Assembly: GCA_027533455.1 (NCBI GenBank)
Contig: JAPZUC010000008.1
Span: 91,464-155,463, forward strand
From: Porphyrobacter sp.
GTDB taxonomy: Bacteria > Pseudomonadota > Alphaproteobacteria > Sphingomonadales > Sphingomonadaceae
DNA: 64,000 bases
Reading direction: 5' to 3'
This document shows positions 47,720 to 56,292 of the stretch, in pieces (the stretch's first letter is position 1; every line of letters starts with the position of its first letter). The position numbers and the translations under genes are program-made. The notes under the pieces were generated by a model. That model was not told the origin of the DNA and ran no database searches. It was given only the letters and a program-made list of their open reading frames with translations.

Positions 47720-48109
47720 TCACACCGCCGCGATGACGTCGATCTCGACCATCAGTTCGGGCAGCGCCAGCCCCTTCACTTCGACGGTCGTATCGGCAGG
47801 ATAGGGCGGCGTGAACCAGCGCTTGCGCGCTTCGAGGATCTTCGGGAAGTGGCCCATGTCGGTGAGGTAGATCGTCACCTTGACGATCCGCGAAAGGTCG
47901 CTTCCCCCCGCAGCCAGCACCCGCTCGATATTGGCGAAGGTCTGCGCGATCTGCGCGTCGATATCGCCCACGCCGACGATGCTGCCATCCGCGCCGATGC
48001 TCGCCTGACCCGAGAGGAACAGCAAGCCCCCCACCTGCCACGCGGGTGCGATCATGTAGGGCGCGAGCGGATCATCCGCGAGTATGACGGGCTTGGGGCC
48101 AGCGTTCAT
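47720..48109 (-). CDS. RidA-family protein lacking the catalytic arginine
   Basis: 129 residues of the YjgF/YER057c/UK114 trimer fold. RidA deaminates reactive enamine/imines. The conserved Arg near the C-terminus (PAR in E. coli RidA) is Asp here (YPADTTVEV), so classical imine deaminase activity is doubtful and a Rid subfamily with another ligand is likely. ATG overlaps the hisZ stop by 4 bases. Confidence 0.87.
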   Translation of the reverse strand: MNAGPKPVILADDPLAPYMIAPAWQVGGLLFLSGQASIGADGSIVGVGDIDAQIAQTFANIERVLAAGGSDLSRIVKVTIYLTDMGHFPKILEARKRWFTPPYPADTTVEVKGLALPELMVEIDVIAAV

Positions 48110-49233
48110 GAGCGGACATCCAGCAGAACGGGCGTGTCGCCGTTCAGCACATAGTCGCAGCTCAGCGCGCCGGGGTCCTCGCCCTCGGCCAACTGCGCCA
48201 GCGTGCGCCAGCCTTCGGCGCGGAGCCGCGCTGCCGCCGCACGGTCGTGGCCGGTTGGCAGATAGACCATCCGCACCGCCTCCGGCTGGGGCACGACTTC
48301 GGCGAAGCGATCAAGATAGAGCGTGAAGCCGGTCGCGGCCTCTTCGCTGCCCGCGATGCGGTAGGTGCCGCCCCGCCCCGCCGCGCGGCGCAAGCCATCG
48401 GCGTAGAGCGTGAAGCCGAACCACGACTGGTATTCGAACCCGTGGCGCTCGGTCGGGTCGAGGGTGATGCGCGCGGCATCACCAATATGCGCGGCGATCT
48501 GCTCCAGCCCATCGAGCCGCGACTTGAGCGCGCCGCCTGCATCCACCGCACGCAGCGCAGCGAGCGCGCTCTCCAACGGCCCGGTAGCATAGAGGAGCGG
48601 CAGATAGGCAGCCCCGCCCGCCGCCTTCAATCCGCCTGCGTCCTTGGTATCAAGCTCGCGCCGCAATGCCTCGATCTGGTCGGCGCCAAGCGGGAAAGCC
48701 TTGGCGCTGAGCGTATCGACGAGGTCGGGGAGCGTGAAATCGACCGAGATGCCCCTCAGCCCTGCGGCCTTCATCGCCTCAATCGCGAGCATCACCACTT
48801 CGCCCGCCGCCGCGACGCTGTCGGCACCGATCAGTTCGGCGCCCAGTTGCAGGCGTTCACGCGCGGGATCGAGCTGGCTCGCCTTGATCACCACCGTATC
48901 GCCGCAATAGGCGAGGCGCAGCGGGCGCGGCGCGCTGGCAAGACTTGTGGAGGCGATGCGCCCCACCTGCGGGGTCATGTCGCTCCGCAGCGCGAGCGTG
49001 CGCAAGCTGGCCGGATCAACGAAACGGAACATGGCACTCGTCTCGCCGACGGTCACGCCCGCCATCCTACCTACAAGCGCGGCTTCGAATTCGAGCAGCG
49101 GCGGGCGCACGCGGTCATAGCCATGCGCGCCCAGCACATCGAGGCACGCGCGCATCGCCGCCGTGATCCGCGCCGCTTCCAGCGGCAGACGGTCTTCGAG
49201 GCCTTCGGGGAGGAGATCGTTGGGCTTTGTCAT
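48106..49233 (-). CDS. hisZ: ATP phosphoribosyltransferase regulatory subunit
   Basis: 375 residues. A paralogue of histidyl-tRNA synthetase catalytic core without the anticodon domain: RPPLLEFEAAL, TLALRSDMTPQVGRIA, and AYCGDTVVI. It pairs with short HisG to start histidine synthesis; hisG is not in the window. Downstream ridA is coupled by overlap. Confidence 0.92.
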   Translation of the reverse strand: MTKPNDLLPEGLEDRLPLEAARITAAMRACLDVLGAHGYDRVRPPLLEFEAALVGRMAGVTVGETSAMFRFVDPASLRTLALRSDMTPQVGRIASTSLASAPRPLRLAYCGDTVVIKASQLDPARERLQLGAELIGADSVAAAGEVVMLAIEAMKAAGLRGISVDFTLPDLVDTLSAKAFPLGADQIEALRRELDTKDAGGLKAAGGAAYLPLLYATGPLESALAALRAVDAGGALKSRLDGLEQIAAHIGDAARITLDPTERHGFEYQSWFGFTLYADGLRRAAGRGGTYRIAGSEEAATGFTLYLDRFAEVVPQPEAVRMVYLPTGHDRAAAARLRAEGWRTLAQLAEGEDPGALSCDYVLNGDTPVLLDVRS

Positions 49234-49374
49234 ATACCCTCGCGCTTAGCGGGTGATGGGCGCGGGGTGAAGGGGCAAGCGGCGATGGCTGCCATCTCGC
49301 GGGAGCACTGGCTCGGTTCGCGTAGCGAACCGCAAGCGCGACCGCGCGCCGGCCGAAAGGCCGCCCCTTCGGCA

Positions 49375-49399
49375 GGGAGGCGGGCGAAGCCAGCCTCCC
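49375..49399 (-). terminator. Hairpin after serA
   Basis: GGGAGGC…GCCTCCC with an inner GGC–GAA–GCC pair, starting 9 bases past the serA stop. Two further GC hairpins (GGTTCGC/GCGAACC and a GAAA-loop one) lie beyond it at about 49315–49365. No T-run. Confidence 0.5.
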
Positions 49400-49407
49400 G
49401 CGAGAGA

Positions 49408-50994
49408 CTAAAACGCCAGCGCTTTGACCATCTTCACGCCTTCGACCTTCTCGGCCTCGGCGATGACTTCAGGGGTCAGCGCCTCGTCGAGGCTCAGCAG
49501 CAGCACCGCTTCCCCGCCCGCTTCGCGGCGGCCGAGGTTGAAGGTGCCGATGTTGATGCCGTGGCTGCCCAGCAGCGTCCCGATGCGGCCGATGAAGCCG
49601 GGCTTATCGTCGTTGACGATGTAGAGCATGTGGCCCGACAGTTCGGCCTCGATGCCGATGCCGAAGATTTCCACCAGACGCGGCGCTTCGGTGCCGAACA
49701 GCGTTCCGGCGACCGAACGCGGGCCCTGCGCCGTTTCCACCGTCACGCGGACGAGCGTGTTGAACGCGCCTTCACGATCGTGGCGCACTTCGCTCACCGC
49801 AAGGCCGCGCTCCTTGGCGAGGAACGGGGCGTTGACCATGTTCACCGTGTCCGAATAGCGGCGCATGAAGCCCGCCAGCACGGCCGCGGTGATCGGCTTG
49901 CCGTTGAGTTCGGCGGCCGCGCCCTCGCGCTCGATCCCGATCTTGGTGAGGTTGCCGTGGGCAAGCTGGCCCACAAGGCTGCCAAGCTTTTCGGCAAGCG
50001 CCATGTAAGGCTTGAGCTTGGGGGCTTCCTCGGCAGACAGGCTGGGCACGTTCAGCGCGTTGGTGACGCCGCCGTTGACGAGGTAATCGGCCAGCTGTTC
50101 AGCCACTTGAAGCGCGACATTGACCTGCGCTTCGGTGGTCGAGGCGCCGAGGTGCGGGGTGCAGATGAAGTTGGGCGTGCCGAACAGCGGGTGATCGGCC
50201 GCCGGCGGCTCGGTCTCGAACACGTCAAGCGCCGCGCCTGCAACCTGGCCGCTTTCGAGGCATTCCTTCAAGGCCGCCTCGTCGATCAGCCCGCCGCGCG
50301 CGCAGTTAATGATGCGGATGCCCTTCTTGGCATTCTCCAGCCGCTCGCGGCTGAGGATGTTGCGGGTTTCCTCGGTCAGCGGCGTGTGCAGCGTGACGAA
50401 GTCGGCGCGGCTCAGCAGCGTGTCGAGATCGACCTTCTCGATGCCGAGTTCGATCGCGCGGTCTTCGGTGAGGAAGGGATCATAGGCGATCACCTTCATC
50501 TTGAGACCGAGCGCGCGCGACGCGACGATCGAGCCGATATTGCCCGCGCCGATCAGGCCGAGGGTCTTGGCTGTCAGCTCGACGCCCATGAACCCGCTCT
50601 TGGGCCATTGGCCCGCCTGCGTCTGGGCGTTAGCTTCCGGAATCTGCCGGGCCAGCGCGAACATCAGCGCGATAGCGTGTTCGGCGGTGGTGATCGAGTT
50701 GCCGAACGGGGTGTTCATCACCACCACGCCCTTGGAGGAGGCATAGGGGATGTCGACATTGTCGACGCCGATGCCCGCGCGGCCGATCACCTTGAGGTTG
50801 GTGGCCGCATCGAGGATCGCCTTGGTCACCTTGGTCGAGGAGCGGATGGCAAGGCCATCATATTCGCCGATGCGGGCGATCAGCTGTTCAGGCGTTTCGC
50901 CGGTGATCACATCGACGTCGCAGCCGCGCTCTTCGAAGATGCGCGCGGCGTTGGGGTCCATCTTGTCGGAAATGAGAACTTTGGGACGTGTCAT
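49408..50994 (-). CDS. serA: D-3-phosphoglycerate dehydrogenase
   Basis: 528 residues, the long form with an intervening and an ACT domain. NAD motif GLIGAGNIGSIVASRA; catalytic Arg in NCARGG, Glu in LDVFETEPP and His in CTPHLGASTTEA. ACT domain at about 455–528 (MLYIVNDDKPGFIGRIG). First step of serine synthesis. Downstream of serC on the same strand. Confidence 0.96.
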   Translation of the reverse strand: MTRPKVLISDKMDPNAARIFEERGCDVDVITGETPEQLIARIGEYDGLAIRSSTKVTKAILDAATNLKVIGRAGIGVDNVDIPYASSKGVVVMNTPFGNSITTAEHAIALMFALARQIPEANAQTQAGQWPKSGFMGVELTAKTLGLIGAGNIGSIVASRALGLKMKVIAYDPFLTEDRAIELGIEKVDLDTLLSRADFVTLHTPLTEETRNILSRERLENAKKGIRIINCARGGLIDEAALKECLESGQVAGAALDVFETEPPAADHPLFGTPNFICTPHLGASTTEAQVNVALQVAEQLADYLVNGGVTNALNVPSLSAEEAPKLKPYMALAEKLGSLVGQLAHGNLTKIGIEREGAAAELNGKPITAAVLAGFMRRYSDTVNMVNAPFLAKERGLAVSEVRHDREGAFNTLVRVTVETAQGPRSVAGTLFGTEAPRLVEIFGIGIEAELSGHMLYIVNDDKPGFIGRIGTLLGSHGINIGTFNLGRREAGGEAVLLLSLDEALTPEVIAEAEKVEGVKMVKALAF

Positions 50995-51010
50995 TGGGAA
51001 TACCTTCCAT

Positions 51011-51035
51011 CGTCATCCCGGACTTGATCCGGGAT
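51011..51035. repeat. REP-like palindrome, copy D
   Basis: CGTCATCCCGGACTTGATCC and GGGAT, the reverse orientation of copies B and C. Between serC and serA, 16 bases upstream of the serA start. Confidence 0.7.
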
Positions 51036-51070
51036 CGCGCGCAACACGCGTATGAGAACAGGGGAGAGCG

Positions 51071-51093
51071 GCCCCGGCTTTCAGGGCCGGGGC
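51071..51093 (-). terminator. Hairpin between serC and serA
   Basis: GCCCCGGC–TTTCAGG–GCCGGGGC, an 8-bp perfect stem 20 bases after the serC stop. With copy D of the palindrome it makes two stem-loops between serC and serA, so serA may have its own promoter or partial read-through. Confidence 0.5.
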
Positions 51094-51112
51094 GACGCGA
51101 ATTCAGACGGCC

Positions 51113-52291
51113 TCAGCCGTTCTTGACCTTCTCGTAGGCCCACTCGATCCACGGCAGCAGGCGCTTGAGGTCCTCCTGCTCGACGGTCGAACCGCACCAG
51201 ATACGCAAGCTGGGCGGCGCATCGCGGTAGCCGTTGAAGTCGAAGCCGACGCAGCGTTCTTCGAGCAGCTTGACGATCTTCTTCGGCACAGCGGCCTGAT
51301 CGTCAGCCGAGAGACTTTCGTACCAATCGCCCTGGAAGACCATGCACACGCCGGTGTTGGTCTGGAGCGCCGGGTCGCTGGCCATGTTGCGCAGCCACGG
51401 GGTCGCCTCGATCCAGTCCTTGACGATGGCCGCATTGGCATCGGCCCGCGCGATCAGCGCCTTGCGGCCCCCGATCGCCTTGCCCCATTCGAGCGCAGCG
51501 ATGTAATCCTCGGTCGCCAGCATCGAGGGTGTGTTGATCGTCTCGCCTTCGAAGATGCCGCGGTTGAGCTTGGCACCCTTCTTCATGCGGAACAGCTTGG
51601 GCAGCGGCCAGGCCGGATCATAGCTTTCGATCCGCTCGACCGCCTTGGGGCTGAGAATCAGCATGCCGTGCTGGGCTTCCGAACCCATCACTTTCTGCCA
51701 GCTGTAGGTCGTGGCATCGAGCTTCGACCAGTCCATCTCCATCGCGAAGATCGCGCTGGTGGCATCGTTGATCGTCACACCCTCGCGCCCGGCTTCGAGC
51801 CAGTCGGTGTTGGGGATCTTGGCGCCCGAGGTGGTGCCGTTCCACGTGAAAACGACGTCATTGCGCTGCGGAATGGTGGTCAGATCGGGGATCTGGCCGT
51901 AATCGGCGGTCAGGACCTGCAGGTTGGGCAGCTTGAGCTGCTTCACCGCATCCTGGATCCAGATATTGCCGAAGCTTTCCCACGCGGCGACCGTGACCGG
52001 GCGCGCAGGGTCGAGCATCGACCACATCGCGGCCTCGATCGCTCCGGTGTCGGAGGCGGGCATGATGCCGATCAGGTAATCGTCAGGAATGCCGAGCAGT
52101 TCGCGCGACAGGTCGAGCGCATACTTGAGGCGCGTCTTGCCAAGGCTCGAACGGTGCGAGCGGCCAAGGACATCGGTCTTAAGCTTGTCCAGCGACCAGC
52201 CGGGGAATTTTGCCGTGGGACCCGACGAAAAGAAGGGGCGCTCAGGCTTAAGCGTCGGCTCGTGTGCGAGCCCGCGTGCATACTCAGTCAT
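51113..52291 (-). CDS. serC: Phosphoserine aminotransferase
   Basis: 392 residues from ATG 52291 (AAGGAGAG about 7 bases upstream). The alphaproteobacterial type: FFSSGPTAKFPGWS, PLP-binding FTWNGTTSGAKIP, the PLP-Lys in YSWQKVMGSEAQHGM. It converts 3-phosphohydroxypyruvate to phosphoserine, the step after SerA. The 5' leader is described separately. Confidence 0.95.
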   Translation of the reverse strand: MTEYARGLAHEPTLKPERPFFSSGPTAKFPGWSLDKLKTDVLGRSHRSSLGKTRLKYALDLSRELLGIPDDYLIGIMPASDTGAIEAAMWSMLDPARPVTVAAWESFGNIWIQDAVKQLKLPNLQVLTADYGQIPDLTTIPQRNDVVFTWNGTTSGAKIPNTDWLEAGREGVTINDATSAIFAMEMDWSKLDATTYSWQKVMGSEAQHGMLILSPKAVERIESYDPAWPLPKLFRMKKGAKLNRGIFEGETINTPSMLATEDYIAALEWGKAIGGRKALIARADANAAIVKDWIEATPWLRNMASDPALQTNTGVCMVFQGDWYESLSADDQAAVPKKIVKLLEERCVGFDFNGYRDAPPSLRIWCGSTVEQEDLKRLLPWIEWAYEKVKNG

Positions 52292-52296
52292 GTATT

Positions 52297-52312
52297 CTCT
52301 CCTTGCAGAGAG
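52297..52312 (-). promoter_or_regulatory. serC leader hairpin enclosing the ribosome site
   Basis: In mRNA sense CTCTC–TGCAAG–GAGAG, 5-bp stem; the AAGGAG ribosome site lies half in the loop, half in the 3' arm. Alphaproteobacterial serC genes are known to carry a conserved 'serC RNA' leader; whether this one matches is not shown by sequence alone. Confidence 0.3.
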
Positions 52313-52446
52313 CTCGCGCGGCGTTGGGACCGCGTGGCCCGTGGGCGGCTTTAGTGGCGGGCAGGTAGGAGTCAATGACGAAAGGGACACGCGGCGATTC
52401 AGTCCCTCTCGCAATCTGCGCGAGCCTCGCCTAAACGGGCCGCTCG

Positions 52447-53628
52447 ATGGACATCTCAGACCTGCGCATTGCCCTATTCAGTGGCAACTACAACTACACC
52501 CGCGACGGGGCCAATCAGGCCCTGAACCGCCTTGTCGGCTCGCTGCTTGGCCGTGGCGCGAAGGTGCGCGTCTATTCGCCCAAGGTCGCCAATCCGGATT
52601 TTCCCCCGACCGGCGACCTTGTCGGCGTGCCCAATGTGCCCATGCCGGTGAAGGGCCGGAGCGAATACCGCATACCGACCCATCTCGGCGCGGCGGTGAA
52701 GGCCGATCTTGCCGCCTTCGCACCCGATATCGTGCACCTCTCCTCGCCCGATCCCGCCGCCCACCGTGCGCTGAAGTGGGCGCAGGAGCACGGGATCCCC
52801 GTGCTCGCGAGCGTTCACACCCGCTTCGAGACCTATCCGCGCTATTACAACATGGCGTTCCTCGAGCCCCTGATCATCAAGATGCTTCGGCGCTTCTACA
52901 ACCGTTGCGATGCGCTGGTTGCGCCCTCGCAGTCGATGATCGACGAATTGCGCGCGACGGAGATGCACAGCCGCATCGGGCTGTGGAGCCGCGGCGTCGA
53001 CCGCACGATCTTCTCCAGCGCACGGCGCGATCCCGAATGGCGGCGCAGCCTCGGGCTGGCGGATGATGACGTCGCGATCGTCTTCCTCGGGCGACTGGTG
53101 ATGGAAAAGGGACTCGACGTATTCGCCGAGACCATCGCCCGCCTGCGCGCCGCCGGCGCGCCGCACAAGGTGCTGGTGATCGGCGACGGCCCGGCGCGGG
53201 GATGGTTCGAGGCGAACCTGCCCGGCGGCATCTTCGCCGGCTTCAAGACCGGCGATGCGCTGGGCCAGGCGCTCGCCAGCGGCGATGTGTTCTTCAACCC
53301 CTCGGTCACCGAGACCTTCGGCAACGTGACACTGGAAGCCATGGCGAGCGGGCTTCCCGTGGTTGCCGCCGGCGCGACTGGCAGCGCGAGCCTTGTTAAC
53401 GAAGGTGTCACCGGACGGCTGGTCGCGCCCTCGGGCAGCATGAAGACCGACGCCGCAGCCTTTGGGGCAGCGCTGGCGCCCTATTGCAGCGAAACCGCCT
53501 TACGCGCCGCCCATGGCGCTGCGGGCGAGACGCGCGCCTGCGAATACAGCTGGGAAGCGATCAACGCAGTCGTCGCCGACATCTATGTACAACTGGTCGA
53601 GGAACGCCGCCGCGCCAAGGCGGCGTAA
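52447..53628 (+). CDS. GT4-family glycosyltransferase
   Basis: 393 residues. GT-B fold: N-terminal IALFSGNYNYTRDGANQALN, DP-rich HLSSPDP, SVHTRFETYPRYY; C-terminal nucleotide-sugar site VFLGRLVMEKGLDV, GDGPARGWFE and the E-x7-E motif TETFGNVTLEA. It resembles SqdX/MgtA-like mannosyl- or sulfolipid transferases, so a membrane glycolipid product is likely. Divergent from serC. Confidence 0.88.
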   Translation: MDISDLRIALFSGNYNYTRDGANQALNRLVGSLLGRGAKVRVYSPKVANPDFPPTGDLVGVPNVPMPVKGRSEYRIPTHLGAAVKADLAAFAPDIVHLSSPDPAAHRALKWAQEHGIPVLASVHTRFETYPRYYNMAFLEPLIIKMLRRFYNRCDALVAPSQSMIDELRATEMHSRIGLWSRGVDRTIFSSARRDPEWRRSLGLADDDVAIVFLGRLVMEKGLDVFAETIARLRAAGAPHKVLVIGDGPARGWFEANLPGGIFAGFKTGDALGQALASGDVFFNPSVTETFGNVTLEAMASGLPVVAAGATGSASLVNEGVTGRLVAPSGSMKTDAAAFGAALAPYCSETALRAAHGAAGETRACEYSWEAINAVVADIYVQLVEERRRAKAA

Positions 53629-53673
53629 CGGGCGAGTCCTCGCCGCCCTACCCCTGCACTATTCGAGGACGGG

Positions 53674-54102
53674 TTACCGCAGCACCCCGGCCTGCGCCAT
53701 TCGGCGGGTGTAGAAGAGCAGGAAAACCGTCACCGACCAGATCGCCACATCGAGCCCCGGGGCCTGCATAGCCGCCGGCACGTCGAGCACAACGTAATTG
53801 CCGAGGGTTGTCCCGATCAGGCCGATCATCGCCACCATCATCGCCTGCACCGCCCAGCGCGAGCGCAGCAGCAACAGCGCCGAACCGGCAAAAGCGCCCC
53901 AGACGCCCAGCGCCCAGAACGCGCTGATCCACACCGGATAGCTTTCCATGAAGGCGATCTGTTCCGGCGAAAGACCCATCTCGGCCAGTAGCCCCAGCTT
54001 GGTCGTCAGATAGCTTACGATCCCCATGCTATTGAAAAGCAGAGTCACAACGCCGACGACACCAAGGTGCCACGGCGCGGGTGTGCGGCTTGTAGTTGTC
54101 AT
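53674..54102 (-). CDS. Four-helix inner membrane protein, unknown function
   Basis: 142 residues from ATG 54102, with GGAGGGGG 5 bases upstream (ATG 54120 is in frame). Four hydrophobic helices at about 15–35, 55–80, 85–105 and 115–132. A 'NSMGIVSYL' loop follows helix 1. No known family recognised. Confidence 0.72.
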   Translation of the reverse strand: MTTTSRTPAPWHLGVVGVVTLLFNSMGIVSYLTTKLGLLAEMGLSPEQIAFMESYPVWISAFWALGVWGAFAGSALLLLRSRWAVQAMMVAMIGLIGTTLGNYVVLDVPAAMQAPGLDVAIWSVTVFLLFYTRRMAQAGVLR

Positions 54103-54200
54103 GGGAACCCCCTCCCCCATCCGGATTGACCCGGATGAGAGAGAGGATATGCCTTTATTGCATGCGCTGCAACTGGCGTCGCTACAACGTCAGATGAGCG

Positions 54201-54857
54201 TCAGAGGCGCTCGATACGCTTGGCCATCTCGTCGATCAAATCGACGATTTCGTTGATGGTGGCCTCGTCCAGCTTGCCCGCCTTGGCGCGGTTCTTGAGG
54301 ACGCTGCCGAGATTGCCCATGGCGCGGAACACATCATGCGATCGGACCGTGGTGGTGCGCTCTCCATGACGTCCGAGACGGCGGAGCAGCGCCTTGACCT
54401 CGTCCTTGCGGTCTTTGAGTTCCTCGAGGCCCTGCGTAGTCGCAGCAAAGGGCTTCTTCGCACCCTCGGCCTCGGCCTCCTCGATCGCGCCTTCATCCTC
54501 GAGCAGCTGGAGCGTCGGGTAGACCGCACCAGGGCTCGGGGCATAATCGCCACCGGTCATTTCCTCGATTGCCTTGATCAGCTCGTACCCATGCGACGGG
54601 TTTTCGGCGATCAGTGCCAGCAGCGCGAGGCGCAACTCGCCCTGCGCGAACATCCGCCCGCGGCGGCCACGGCGACCGGGACCACGCTCGTCGCTCTCTC
54701 CGTCAGCCTCGCGGCCATGCGGAAAATCCTCGTCGAAGCGGGCGCGCATCTTGAAGGCCGGGCCGCCGAAATTGACGTTCCCGTTCATCGCCATCGTCGC
54801 CATTGCCTCGGCGAGCTTTTCCCAGCCGCCACCGCGGCCATTCCGGTTCCAGGTCAT
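54201..54857 (-). CDS. PadR-family transcriptional regulator
   Basis: 218 residues. The PadR winged helix is at about 73–150 (LRLALLALIAENPSHGYELI, DYAPSPGAVYPTLQLLEDEG); the C-terminal helical domain mediates dimerisation. An unusual N-terminal 70 residues rich in Gly and Arg (PGRRGRRGRMF) precedes it. A palindrome, AAGATATATCTT, lies 35 bases upstream. PadR proteins often repress efflux genes; none is adjacent. Confidence 0.9.
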   Translation of the reverse strand: MTWNRNGRGGGWEKLAEAMATMAMNGNVNFGGPAFKMRARFDEDFPHGREADGESDERGPGRRGRRGRMFAQGELRLALLALIAENPSHGYELIKAIEEMTGGDYAPSPGAVYPTLQLLEDEGAIEEAEAEGAKKPFAATTQGLEELKDRKDEVKALLRRLGRHGERTTTVRSHDVFRAMGNLGSVLKNRAKAGKLDEATINEIVDLIDEMAKRIERL

Positions 54858-54891
54858 ATCATGTCTCCTCGCCTATATCTGCGATACATCC

Positions 54892-54903
54892 AAGATATAT
54901 CTT
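54892..54903. promoter_or_regulatory. Palindrome between padR-like gene and rarA
   Basis: AAGATATATCTT, a perfect 12-bp palindrome in an AT-rich gap, with a further TATATCT half site 15 bases nearer the regulator. Probable PadR operator; it could also affect rarA. Confidence 0.5.
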
Positions 54904-54975
54904 AGAGCTATCGTTTCAAGCGGCACGCCGCGCGGTGGTTTCCTTTTCCGCCCGATGTCCTATCACGCCCGACGA

Positions 54976-56292
54976 ATGGCTGATCTGTTCGGACAAGACG
55001 CCCCCGAGGCACCGCGCGACGACGGTTCCGCGCCCGACGCGCCGCTCGCCGACCGGTTGCGGCCGCGCATTCTTGCCGAGGTGGTGGGGCAGGAACACCT
55101 GACCGGCCCCGAGGGCGCGATCGGGCGGATGGTCGCGGCCGGGCGGCTTTCGAGCATGATCCTGTGGGGGCCGCCCGGCACCGGCAAGACCTCCATCGCA
55201 CGCCTGCTCGCCGATGCCGTGGGGATGCGCTACGCCGCGATAAGCGCTGTGTTCTCGGGCGTAGCGGATCTCAAACAGGCTTTTGCCGAGGCCGAGAAAA
55301 TGGCCAAGGCGGGCCGCAAGACGCTGCTGTTCGTGGACGAGATCCACCGCTTTAACCGCGCACAGCAGGACGGCTTTCTCCCCTTTGTCGAGCGAGGGGT
55401 GGTGACGCTGGTGGGCGCGACGACCGAGAACCCGAGCTTTGCGCTCAACGCCGCGCTCCTTTCCCGGGCGCAAGTGCTGGTGCTGAACCGGCTGGACGAG
55501 GCTGCACTGGCGGCCTTGCTGGAAAAGGCCGAAGACCTTGAAGGCCCCCTCCCCCTCACCGCTGACGCGCGCACCGCGCTGATTGCGCAGGCCGACGGCG
55601 ACGGGCGTTTCCTGCTCGGGCAGGCCGAAACGCTTTATGCGGCGGAGCTGACAGACCCACTGGAGCCCGCAGCGCTCGGCCAGTTCCTTCAGCGCCGCGT
55701 TGCAGTCTACGACAAGGACCGCGACGGGCATTACAACCTCATATCGGCGCTGCACAAATCGGTGCGCGGTTCTGATCCGCAGGCGGCGCTTTACTGGCTG
55801 GCGCGGATGCTGGTTGCAGGCGAGGAGCCGCTGTTCCTCGCCCGGCGACTGGTGCGCATGGCAATCGAGGATATCGGCATGGCCGATCCCCAGGCGCTTC
55901 CGCAATGTATGGCAGCGATGGAAGCCTACCGCTTCCTCGGCTCGCCCGAGGGAGAATTGGCGCTGGTGCAGGCCTGCCTCTACCTCGCCACCGCGCCCAA
56001 ATCGAACGCGGCCTACATGGCGCAGAAGGCCGCGTGGAAGGCGGCGAAGGACACCGGCAGCCTGATGCCGCCGATGAACATCGTGAACCCGGCGACAGGC
56101 CTGATGGAAAGCCTCGGCTACGGCAAGGGCTACACCTACGACCACGACACCCCCGAGGGCTTTTCGGGCGACAATTACTGGCCCGAGGGGATGGCGGCAG
56201 AGCAATTCTACGCCCCCGTCGAACGCGGCTTCGAACGCGAGGTAAAAAAGCGGCTCGACTACTGGGACAAGCTAAGGGCCGAGCGGGGATGA
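54976..56292 (+). CDS. rarA: Replication-associated recombination protein A
   Basis: 438 residues from ATG 54976 (ATG 54955 adds 7; neither has a ribosome site). AAA+ ATPase of the RarA/MgsA group: Walker A WGPPGTGKTSIAR, Walker B LLFVDEIHRFNRAQQD, sensor 1 VGATTENPSF. It acts at stalled replication forks. The ATGA overlap couples it to the following gene. Confidence 0.94.
   Translation: MADLFGQDAPEAPRDDGSAPDAPLADRLRPRILAEVVGQEHLTGPEGAIGRMVAAGRLSSMILWGPPGTGKTSIARLLADAVGMRYAAISAVFSGVADLKQAFAEAEKMAKAGRKTLLFVDEIHRFNRAQQDGFLPFVERGVVTLVGATTENPSFALNAALLSRAQVLVLNRLDEAALAALLEKAEDLEGPLPLTADARTALIAQADGDGRFLLGQAETLYAAELTDPLEPAALGQFLQRRVAVYDKDRDGHYNLISALHKSVRGSDPQAALYWLARMLVAGEEPLFLARRLVRMAIEDIGMADPQALPQCMAAMEAYRFLGSPEGELALVQACLYLATAPKSNAAYMAQKAAWKAAKDTGSLMPPMNIVNPATGLMESLGYGKGYTYDHDTPEGFSGDNYWPEGMAAEQFYAPVERGFEREVKKRLDYWDKLRAERG

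Noticed and set aside
48247..51027. Very long plus-strand frame opposite hisZ and serA
   Set aside because: Covers two well-identified genes on the other strand and has no recognisable motif.
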